A stretch of DNA of 64,000 bases from Macrostomum hystrix (lineage: Eukaryota > Platyhelminthes > Macrostomidae). Below the pieces are notes generated by a model. The model ran no database searches. It was not told the origin of the DNA and saw only the letters and a program-made list of their open reading frames with translations. Each line of letters begins with the position of its first letter. Positions within the stretch are counted from its first letter, which is position 1. The DNA is taken from contig CATNEN010000038.1 in assembly GCA_950097015.1 (NCBI GenBank), positions 26,945,001 through 27,009,000 of the forward strand, read 5' to 3'. Shown piece by piece: positions 32,015 to 44,000 of this stretch. A program made the translations under genes and the position numbers.

Positions 32015-35000
32015 CTGGTTCATTTAATTTCAATTAGATTATTTAGTTTTTTTAGGAATTGAAGGACGAATGGAATTTTCTAATTATAGAAAATCAAGGC
32101 AGAAGACATGTCCGCTAAATGCTACTAAATAAGTAACGCTTATGGAAAACTCATTTGAAAATAAAACAATATGCTAGCGTTGCTAAAATAGGAACAGGGT
32201 GATTTAACTACGATTTACAACACCAAAAACAGACGGGCAGCGATACTAAATTTAGTAAGCTAGTGTAGGCAATACAGATGCATAAAACCTTCAATCAGCT
32301 AGCCTCCATTTGCTAATCATACTACTGAGCGGGGCATATTAATGCGCATCCTCATAATTGTCAACTACACAATGTGTTAAGCACAGGAGCAAGCAAAAAT
32401 TGTACTTAACAAAAATGATTTTTAGGATTTTCAAGTTCAACTAATAACTAATACTATTATGACTAGGTCAGACGTGTAGCTATTTTTGTGTACTTTCGTT
32501 CTTTTACCAGACAGACAAAGACAGGCATTCAGACAGACAGAAACAGACAGGCAGTCGGACAGACAGATCTTAACAGACATCACCGCACTCAAGGCTACCT
32601 TCCAGCGCCTTCAAAGCATCGTGAACAGCTTCGTCGACAAGTTGATGGGCGGCAATGCGCAGACTAGCATTATCCGCCTCGCCATTGTCGTTGCCCTCGC
32701 CAATCTCGTCGCTAATCAGGCTGACAACTTCTCGCCTAGTCCTAGTAATAATCCTTCGCTTCACAATGCTACCATCCGGCAGTTCTTCTTCAGTTTCGGC
32801 CACCTCTTCTTCAACACCTTCAGCGTCGTCTTTATCGTCAACAGAGGCTCCACAGCCGCCGATTTCGATAGCCTGAGCTGCGGCGGCCGCATTAATATGC
32901 GGATCGCAGCCCTCAGCAACTATTCTCTCCGTCACCTCCTGTACAAGGCGACGCTTCACAACACGCCGGTGAATAATACCGCCGTCGGGTAGGGCCTCCT
33001 CGAAGTCGGCTACTTCAACGAATTCCTGGGCCGGCTCGGAGCTGACAAGCTCGCGGCGCACAGTCAGGCTGTGGTGGTGAGACTGATGATGACGATGGCT
33101 GTCGCTGGGAGCCGATTCTAAAAAAAGGGAGAATTATTTTTACTTAGATTTTTATAATTTTAGATTTTGGTGAGAATTGCCGGGAACACTATGAGATTGA
33201 TGATTCATAACCGACCAAATAGTTTTATAACTAATATTTCCGGCCTAATACATTAGTTTCAATAGACGAGAATAGGGAACATATTTAACGATAGATCGAG
33301 AGTTCGAATTCGACATTTCGAATTCCTCACGGAAACGAGATATTTAATTTCGGATAAGTTCAGTTCAACCAGGTGTGCATCCTAGGTCGAAGATTCGAAC
33401 TCTCGACCTCTGATTTAGAAGACTTAAGCTTTAATAATTAATTTGAAAACTTTTTTCAACGTTGAAACTGTTGCAATATCTAGCCGATATGTATTGAAAA
33501 ACTTATAACTAAAGTACCATTAAAGTCGGGATTAAATTTCTTGAAAGCCAACTATACAATTCATTTTTCATAGCTTAAAGTGCATAGTTGTGTGGCCGGG
33601 AAAGACTCGCGGTGCGTTTTTAGCGTGTGTGAGAGCTGTTTGAGTCACTTAAAATCATAATAAGCCAGGTGCAAGGAGTACAAGATGTAATTCTTATTTT
33701 TATAAGCTAATAAACATATACGATAGTTAGGAATACGCATTGATTAAAATAAGCCTATGGCAAATGCGCAATCCATATTGTTTATGTAGTATATTATATA
33801 ATCCTAGGGATAACTAACTTTTGGGATAATTTCTTACACAACATACAAGAGCAAACCATCTAAATATTTATTTTTTAGGCTACTAACAGTAATCTATTTT
33901 AGACTCGCGTGTACTATTATTTTCAAGCAAATAAAATAAATAAATAGTATAATACACATTTAAACTACTAATAGTAGCCTAAACAAAGTAAAAACGTTAG
34001 AAATATGAAAGCCTGACCAAAAGAATAAATACTGCCCGCTATTATTTTTCACAAAGGGGACGCAAGGACTTGGCTGAGCCAGATATGACAATAGAACAGC
34101 ACAGTTTCATTTTTACAACAATTAATTGAAACTATCTATTACAGAAGTATTTGGTAACATTCTATTTTTATTCTATCTTCAATTACTAAAAAGTAAACAG
34201 GATTGACATGAAAATTATGTATTTATATTTAGTCCTAGGATTTGTGCAACTAAAAGAACACAAATTGAATTATCATTGTTATCAGTTGAATCTATATTTA
34301 TTAGACTATAATAGAGATTTAACACCGTGTGCCGTCATAGTCACATGTCAATTCTTTGAATGATGATTGACATTCTATTCGACTGACTGACTGTCAGCGG
34401 GCTGAAATCAGTCAGGAGGCAAGGGGGGCCAATGGCATGGTTACGCATAATAAAACAGCATAAATTATGAAAATTGCTAATGTTCTTTCAACAGTAGAAC
34501 TACCAAGGGGGATTCCCCCCCCCCGCCGACAATTATTTGTGCTGCACCCGAACGGAGCAATGAAAGCACACAAAACTCAAGAACATAGGCCAACTTTTTG
34601 TTGCGCATTGACTGTCGAGATATTCAATGAATCTGGCCGAAGGTCGGATTTCATACACCCCTATACACGAATTTGCACTGCGCCTCAGTGCGGCCTTGCC
34701 AGGCCTTCAAAATTTATCAGCATCTCACCCGAATGTGCCTGCATCATCTCCGTCTTCGGTGGTCACCTGCCTTTATCTAGGACGGACTGCTGGACCTTCA
34801 AGGGCTGGAACAGGTGGAACTAGGCTACCATGGACACCCTTGACGCAAATTTCTCCAATTTCACTGATCAAGCCTAAATACGAGGCGCAGTTCAACCACA
34901 GGACACCCTCGTTTAGTCTGTTAATCAATCCGTCACCACTAAACGCTGTTAGCATTCGGGCGCGGCCAAAATATTTCGCCGTTCCTAAAAAAACCCCCTT

Positions 35001-38000
35001 TGGTATAAAAATAGCTTGGTAGTCCTACTGTTAATGATGCATTTTGTGATCTAAGAGGGAATAATAATTTAATAAAAAACTAAGTAAAAATGTAAGTAAA
35101 AATCAATGCAAAACTAATTGATAATTATTCGCGTATTGTTGCTTCATAGTGATTTAATTAGATAGGAAGCATATAAAAATAAATAGGAAAGAAACTAGTA
35201 TTGACACAAGCAAGGCAGTGCAGTCAAATTTCTCACCTGTTATTATTGGTCAATTTGTCTCCAGGTCGGTCTTAGTCCAGGTCGTTTGTTGCAGAAATTT
35301 CGAGATGCCAGCTTCCAAGAAGACACTTTTTCCCATATCTTCATCGCCTCAAAGATCACACAATCACACACAGACAGACACAGGTGCATTCATTCGATTT
35401 CATTTCAATTCATTATTGTGGCAGATTGCATGCGTTAAGCCCTGACGAAACTTATCTTCGTATTCCTAGTTGATTTAGTTAAAAGCTGGTCCGTTAAAAT
35501 AAAAGTACTTTAGAAAGCAGGCAAGATAGCAAATTAGGAATAAAAAAGTGCAAACGTTAAAATAGTCGCAATATAGCTCGTACATTGCAAGTCGTAATAT
35601 AGGGGTATAGGATTAAAGAAGTGCAAAACTAAAAGTTATTTTTTTAAGAATTTTAAATAATTTTTACAAATATAAAATCTAGTCTTACCCTGTTCGTGAC
35701 TGTCATCTTCAGTATGAGGCTGTTCATCTAAAATGGACAGGTATGGGATATTATAAATACACTGCCAAGATATACAGTTTGAAAACTTCTAGGATTTAAG
35801 AGATTGGCTGACCCAATATGAGGATCTGGGAGATTGGCTGACCCAATATGAGGATCTGGGAGATTGGCTGACCCAATATGAATATCTGGGAGATTGGCTG
35901 ACCCAATATGAGGATCTGGGAGATTGGCTGACCCAATATGAGGATCTGGGAGATTGGCTGACCCAATATGAATATCTGGGAGATTGGCTGACCCAATATG
36001 AGGATCTGGGAGATTGGCTGACCCAATATGAGGATCTGGGAGATTGGCTGACCCAATATGAGGATCTGGGAGATTGGCTGACCCAATATGAGGATCTGGG
36101 AGATTGGCTGACCCAATATGAGGATCTGGGAGATTGGCTGACCCAATATGAGGATCTGGGAGATTGGCTGACCCAACCTGAGGATCTGGGAGATTGGCTG
36201 ACCCAATATGAGGATCTGGGAGATTGGCTGACCCAATATGAATATCTGGGAGATTGGCTGACCCAATATGAGGATCTGGGAGATTGGCTGACCCAATATG
36301 AGGATCTGGGAGATTGGCTGACCCAATATGAGGATCTGGGAGATTGGCTGACCCAATATGAGGATCTGGGAGATTGGCTGACCCAACCTGAGGATCTGGG
36401 AGATTGGCTGACCCAATATGAGGATCTGGGAGATTGGCTGACCCAATATGAATATCTGGGAGATTGGCTGACCCAATATGAGGATCTGGGAGATTGGCTG
36501 ACCCAATATGAGGATCTGGGAGATTGGCTGACCCAATATGAATATCTGGGAGATTGGCTGACCCAATATGAGGATCTGGGAGATTGGCTGACCCAATATG
36601 AGGATCTGGGAGATTGGCTGACCCAATATGAGGATCTGGGAGATTGGCTGACCCAATATGAAGATCTGGGAGATTGGCTGACCCAATATGAGGATCTGCG
36701 AGATTGCCTGACTCAATCTAAGGATCTAGAAGGTTGCCTGACCCAACCTGAGGATCAGGGAGATTAAATGACCCAACCTTGGGATCTGAGACAATGGCTA
36801 ATCTGACTCACCAGCATCATCCTGTTCCTGCTGATAGCGCTGCAAATCGTCCTCTCGCTCCATGACGCCCTCAACAAACTGCCTGGCCTGCTCCTTCAGT
36901 TTGGCCTCCTCGTTCTCGGCTTCGTCAACTTCAACTGGCGTCGGTGGCGGAGTTTCTCGCTTAGCCGTAGTCGAAGGCTCGGCGTGACTGACTGGAGCAG
37001 TCTGTGGCGTGTCCAGCTCTGCTTTTGTTTAGCGAAATAGAATGCGACATTTAGAATATGTACTTTAACACCCAAGCACTTTTAGTAGTTCAAAAGTGAC
37101 AGTTATCGTGCATATTGTTAGGAATTTTTTTAAACTGCAGCGACACAACTTGGGCATGCTCGGTCCTGGGTTATTTCAGTTTAATAAGGTGAAACTAAAT
37201 CTATATTCATTTTCAATAGGCTTCACAGCACATGCTACTGTCGCATCACTGAATATTAAGTAGTTCAGAAGTAAATAAACTGAACTTTTGAAGTGAATTA
37301 AAAAATCCGATTAAGTCGTATGTGATCTAATTGTTTTGGAGTATAACGTCAAAATATTCGGTTATGTGTCACTTCGATGTACAAACGTACACAACTTAAC
37401 AGGTTAACAAACAACAGTGCGAAAACAGGAGATGCCAAATTTAAGCAAGTCGTTACACTAGCGATTGGGTCAGCTCATCTCCCAGATCCTCAAATTGGGT
37501 CAGATATTCTCCCAGATCCTCAGGTTACGTCAGCCATTCTCCCAGATTCTCGGATTGGGTCAGATATTCTCCAAGATTCTCAGGTTGGGTCAGCCATTTT
37601 CCCAGATCCTCAGATTGGGTCAGATATTCTCCCTGATCCTCAGGTTGGGTCAGATATTTTCCCAGATCCTCAGATTGGGTCAGATATTATCCAGATCCTC
37701 AGATTGGGTCAGATATTCTCCCAGATCTTCAGGTTGGGTCAGATATTCTCCCAGATCCTCCGGTTGGGTCAGCCATTTTCCCAGATCCTCAGGTTGGGTC
37801 AGATATTCTCCCAGATCCTCAGATTGGGTCAGATATTCTCCAAGATTCTCAGGTTGGGTCAGATATTCTCCCAGATCCTCAGATTGGGTCAGATATTCTC
37901 CAAGATTCTCAGATTGGGTCAGATATTCTCCCAGATCCTCAGGTTGGGTCAGATATTCTTCAAGATCCTCAGATTGGGTCAGATATTCTCCCAGATCCTC

Positions 38001-41000
38001 AGGTTGGGTCAGATATTCTTCAAGATCCTCAGATTGGGTCAGATATTCTCCAAGATTCTCAGGTGGGGTCAGCCATTCTCCCAGATCCTTAAGTTGGATC
38101 AGTTAATCTTCCAGTTTTTAAAACCAACACTAAATATAGTTGAAAAAAGAGCTGCTTTAAACAAAAGCAGAGTAGCACAACAGTTTGGCCCAGCCAGAGG
38201 AATAAAACAGCAAAACAAGAAAGTGAAAACACGGAAAACAGCAAAACAAATAAGTATTGTTTAGCAGTGCTCAAAGATTAAAAACTAATTAATACGACTC
38301 ACTCTCGCATCAAAGACGAGAAATAGGATAAAAATTATCCACAGGGAAACATGCCGACTACATACAAACCTTCGTCTCCCTCTGGGGCCATAGACATTGC
38401 TGGCAGGGAGTCCAGCTTATCAAGCAGCTCTTCAACTGCTGGATCATCCCGCGGCTGAGGCCGACTAACAGCGGCTATGTCATCCTCCTGCACCGCTTCT
38501 GACGGAGGCGACGATGATAGTTGGATGAGATGGTAAGGTTTCAAGGGAAAATGCAGCACGAATTTGTATATCCCCCAGTTCTTCAGGGGCAAGTAGCTCT
38601 ATATCCTCCAGTTCTTCAGGGGCAAGTAGCTCTATATCCTCCAGTTCTTCAGGGGCAAGTAGCTCTATATCCTCCTGTTCTTCAGGGGCAAGTAGCTCTA
38701 TATCCTCCAGTTCTTCAGGGGCAAGTAGCTCTATATCCTCCAGTTCTTCAGGGGCAAGTAGCTCTATATCCCCCAGTTCTTCAGGGGCAAGTAGCTCTAT
38801 ATCCTCCAGTTCTTCAGGGGCAAGTAGCTCTATATCCTCCAGTTCTTCAGGGGCAAGTAGCTCTATATCCCCCAGTTCTTCAGGGGCAAGTAGCTCTATA
38901 CCCCCCAGTTCTTCAGGGGCAAGTAGCTCTATATCCCCCAGTTCTTCAGGGGCAAGTAGCTCTATATCCCCCAGTTCTTCAGGGGCAAGTAGCTCTATAC
39001 CCCCCAGTTCTTCAGGGGCAAGTAGCTCTATATCCCCCAGTTCTTCAGGGGCAAGTTGCTCTATATCTCCCCCCAGTTCTTCAGGGGCAAGTAGCTCTAT
39101 ATCCCCCAGTTCTTCAGGGGCAAGTTGCTCTATATCCTCCAGTTCTTCAGGGGCAAGTAGCTCTATATCCTCCAGTTCTTCAGGGGCAAGTAGCTCTATA
39201 TCCCCCAGTTCTTCAGGGGCAAGTAGCTCTATATCCCCCAGTTCTTCAGGGGCAAGTTGCTCTATATCCTCCAGTTCTTCAGGGGCAAGTAGCTCTATAT
39301 CCCCCAGTTCTTCAGGGGCAAAGTAGCTCTATATCCTCCAGTTCTTCAGGGGCAAGTAGCTCTATATCCTCCAGTTCTTCAGGGGCAAGTTGCTCTATAT
39401 CTCCCCCCAGTTCTTCAGGGGCAAGTAGCTCTATATCCTCCAGTTCTTCAGGGGCAAGTTGCTCTATATCCTCCAGTTCTTCAGGGGCAAGTAGCTCTAT
39501 ATCCTCCAGTTCTTCAGGGGCAAGTAGCTCTATATCCCCCAGTTCTTCAGGGGCAAGTAGCTCTATATCCTCCAGTTCTTCAGGGGCAAGTAGCTCTATA
39601 TCCTCCAGTTCTTCAGGGGCAAGTAGCTCTATATCCTCCAGTTCTTCAGGGGCAAGTAGCTCTATATCCCCCAGTTCTTCAGGGGCAAGTAGCTCTATAT
39701 CCTCCAGTTCTTCAGGGGCAAGTTGCTCTATATCCCCCAGTTCTTCAGGGGCAAGTAGCTCTATATCCCCCAGTTCTTCAGGGGCAAGTAGCTCTATATC
39801 CCCCAGTTCTTCAGGGGCAAGTAGCTCTATATCCTCCAGTTCTTCAGGGGCAAAGTAGCTCTATATCCTCCAGTTCTTCAGGGGCAAGTAGCTCTGATAA
39901 ATTATTCATTTATTAGGAAGCATTAGAAAGCGTCATTTTCAATAAAAATCAAGAAAACAATAAGAACAATCTAATAGTTGTTCCACGTTAAGGAAAATTT
40001 TCAATAACCCGGAACACTTGATCATGCGATTTCAAATTTTAGGAAAACTATTCTAAACAAGACCTTGGCGACATTTAGGAAGCTGCTGAATAATACCAAC
40101 CTCGGCCATCCAATTCGCTGCCGGGCAGGTGTACCACAGGCTCCGGAGTCAAGGAGTCCATGGAGTCAATTAGGTCTAGGAAGGCTTTAGTTTTGGCCTC
40201 GCTATTCTCGGCCTGTTCAGCTTCTGTCTTAGCCGCCGGAGGCGGCCCGTGTCGTTCGTCGACCGACGGCTTAATCACGTCGTCGTCCTCGTCGTCGGCG
40301 GGTGGCTGGCTGCCGCGGCCGCCGCTTTGGCGCTCCTCGGCTTCCTGACGATCTAGGAGGTCCTTGGCCTGGCGTTTCTCGTCCTCCTCAACTACGTATT
40401 CAACGTTGCGCATGCACTTTTTAACAACGTCGTCCCGACCGATGCGACGCAGAGCGCGCTCCATCTCGTTGCCCGTGGCATCGTTGGCACGCTCGCGCTG
40501 CCACTGGCAGAGGACGGCGAAGGCGCGATCGCGATCGTCGCGGAAGTTCACCTGGATACGCACAAGTTTGTGTACGTGTAAGTTAAGATGGGATTAAAAA
40601 AGCGGTAAATTGGGAAATGGAAAACTGGAGAAATATAAAAATTACCCTTTGGGATTATTAAAACAATGGAACACTTAAGGAACGGGGTGAGTTTTGCAAT
40701 TAATGGGAGAATATTGGAAATGTGAGAATTGGAAAAAAATGAGGATTTGGAAACTGGAGATTATAGGAAATTATAGAGTTAGTAAACGGGAGAATCAGGA
40801 AACAGGAGATTAAAGGAAATGTGAGAATTGGTAAATGGGAGATTATATGAAATGTGAGAATTGTGAAACGGGGAGAATTGGGAAATGGGAGATTATAGGA
40901 AATGCGTGAATTGGGAAACGGGGAGAATTGGGAAATGGGAGATTATAGGAAATGTGTGAATTGGGAAACGGGAAACTAAATGAATTATGTGAATTGGAAA

Positions 41001-44000
41001 AGGGTAGATTATAGGAAATGTGTGAATCGGAAAATTGTGGAAATGGGAAAATAGGGAAAATGGTCAGGATAAATTAGAGATTTAGGAGATAAAAAAATTG
41101 TAAAGATTTTGGTCGGGAATTAGGCAATGGTAGGGTGCAGGATTAAGGATTACAGATCAGGGAATTAGCGAACACACGGCCCACCTTGGCGTTGGTGATG
41201 TCGGACTGTCCGACGCCCAGCTCCCTAGCCAGCATCGGCCAATCGGAGCGCACGCAGTCGGCCAGATCGCGCAGGTCCAGCTCGGATCTGGCGATGCGGT
41301 CCGTGGTGAAGCTGAGCAGCTCGGGCTGCAGCTCATCGGCGGGACTCTTGGCCGGCCGGAGGGCCGAACCGTCCGGGCTGCAGTCGGGCAGCTGGATCTC
41401 CAGGGTGCAGATTGGCTTCAGCGTCGGACTATCGGTTGGCTTCAGCGGGCGAGGATCGTTCAGGAAGGCGATCTTGCCGACCGCCGGCTCATTGGGATCC
41501 TTGATCTGGAAGGATTGAGGAGTTCAGCGATTGCTTGAGCTTGATTTCAGTAGGGGTGAGATTCGACGAGATTTGGGTGAGATTCTACGAGATCTGTGTG
41601 AGATTCGATGAGATTTGGGTGAGATTCGACGAGATTTGGGTGAGATTCGACGAGATGTTGGTGAGATTCGACGAAGTCTTGGTGAGATTCGACGACTGAC
41701 GAGGTTTTGGTGAGACTCGATGAGGTCTGTGTGAGATTCGACGAGATTTGGGTGAGATTCGACGAGATGTTGGTGAGATTCGACGAAGTCTTGGTGAGAT
41801 TCGACGACTGACGAGGTTTTGGTGAGACTCGACGAGGTCTGGATGAGATTCGACGAGATTTAGATGAGATTCGACGAGATTATGGTGAGATTCGACGAGG
41901 TCTGGATGAGATTCGACGAGATTTGGGTGAGATTCGACGAGATGTGTGAGATTGGACGTGATTTGGTTGAGATTTGATGAGATTAGGGTGAGATTTGACG
42001 AGATTAGGGTGAGATTCGATGAGTACTGTGTGAGATTCGACGAGATTATGGTGAGATTCGACGAGGTCTGGATGAGATTCGACGAGATTTGGGTGAGATT
42101 CGACGAGATGTGTGAGATTGGACGTGATTTGGGTGAGATTTGATGAGATTAGGGTGAGATTTGACGAGATTAGGGTGAGATTCGATGAGTACTGTGTGAG
42201 ATTCGACGAGATTTTGGTGTGATTCGACGAGGTCGGATCTCTAGACTCACCTTGACTGGGAAGGCCAGTCGGTTCTCGCGGAAGGCGCGGAATGGCAGGA
42301 AGAGCTGGTCGCCATTCTTACTAGCCGGGGTCAAATTGCCGACGCCTTCGATCCACTGCGGCTTGCCGTCCAGCACTTCAACTTCGCGCGATTCAGCCTT
42401 GCGCTCGAAGCCTTCATTGCACTCAAGAGTCTTGTCCACCTGACAGGGGAGAAGACAGTCGTTTTTATTACTTTATGTATAAAAAACCACCATGAATCCT
42501 ATCTGATTCAATATCTTATCTGGCTTTAAATCCCACTTGAGTAACTAGAAAGCCCGTTTGAGTAGCTAAAAATCCCACTTGAGTGGCTAAAAATCCCACT
42601 TGAGTAGCTAAAAATCCCATTTGAGTAGCTAAAAATCCCATTTGAGTAGCTAAAAATCCCATTTGAGTAGCTAAAAATCCCATTTGAGTAGCTAAAAATC
42701 CTATTAGAGAAGCTGAAAATGCCATTTGAGTAGCTAAAAATCCCATCTGAGTATCTAAAAATCCCATCTGAGTAGCTAAAAATCCCACTTGAGTGGCTAA
42801 AAATCACATTTGAGTAGCTAAAAATCCTATTAGAGAAGCTGAAAATGCCATTTGAGTAGCTAAAAATCCCATCTGAGTATCTAAAAATCCAATTTGAGTA
42901 GCTAAAAGGCTCATCTGAGTAGCTAAAAATCCAATCTGAGTATCTAAAAATCCCATTTGAGTAGCTAAAAATCCCATTTGAGTAGCTAAAAATCTCAATT
43001 AAGTAGCTAACTGCCCGACTCGGTTTAAAATGCTATCCAATCTCACAAAAAGTTCCCAATTGACTAGATCCTAACACGTGTCTGATTATCAGATCTAATT
43101 AATAAATATCCCATGAGACCTGGTTAAAAATCTTAAAATCTGGTTAACTATCACACCTTGTCATCCGTGATGCAGAAGCATCGCAATTTGGCCTCCTCCT
43201 GCTCGTTGCGTTTAGCAAAGATGACAAAACGGCCCATATAAGGCACTAGGAAGGCCTCGCGGTAGAGTCTGCCGGCCATGTCAGCAGATTCCGTGGTGTT
43301 GGGACAGTCCATTAGCCAGAATCGGGCGCTCACAGTTGTAGTGAATGAGACGCAGTCCTTCACGTAGGACAGCGGCGTGGAGCCTGTGCAGTGAGGTTAA
43401 CAAAAATAAGTCTACTTAAAACTGTAGTTCAACTACGAGCCTACATTTAAAGCTACTCAAACTGTACACAAACTACGAGCCTACATTTAAAGCTACTCAA
43501 ACTGTACTCAAACTACGAACCTACATTTAAAGCTACTCAAACTGTACACAAACTACGAGCCTACATTTAAAGCTACTCAAACTGTACTCAAACTACGAGC
43601 CTACATTTAAAGCTACTCAAACTGTACTTAAACTATGAGCCATCATTTGAAGCTACTCAAAACCGTACTCAAACTACGAGCCTACATTTAAAGCTACTCA
43701 AACTGTACTTAAACTATGAGCCATCATTTGAAGCTACTCAAAACCGTACTCAAACTACAAGTCTTCATTTCAAGCTACTCAAAACTGTACTCAAACTACG
43801 AGCCTACATTTAAAGCTACTCAAACTGTACTTAAACTATGAGCCTTCATTTCAAGCTAATCAAAACTATACTCAAAGTACGAGCTTTCCATTGCAGCTAC
43901 TCAGAACTGTTCTCAAACTATGAATCTAAATTTGAAGCTACTCAAAACTGAACTCATTTTGTACGAGCCTTCATTTTTAGCTACTCAAAACTGTACTCAA

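Noticed and set aside
32486-32992. Plus-strand 168-codon frame
   Set aside because: Antisense of the ankyrin tail exon with its LPDG repeats, plus a simple cagacag repeat at its start.
35796-36716. 306-codon frame encoding [10 protein letters not shown] repeats
   Set aside because: Intronic 30-bp minisatellite between two ankyrin exons; no start context or domain.
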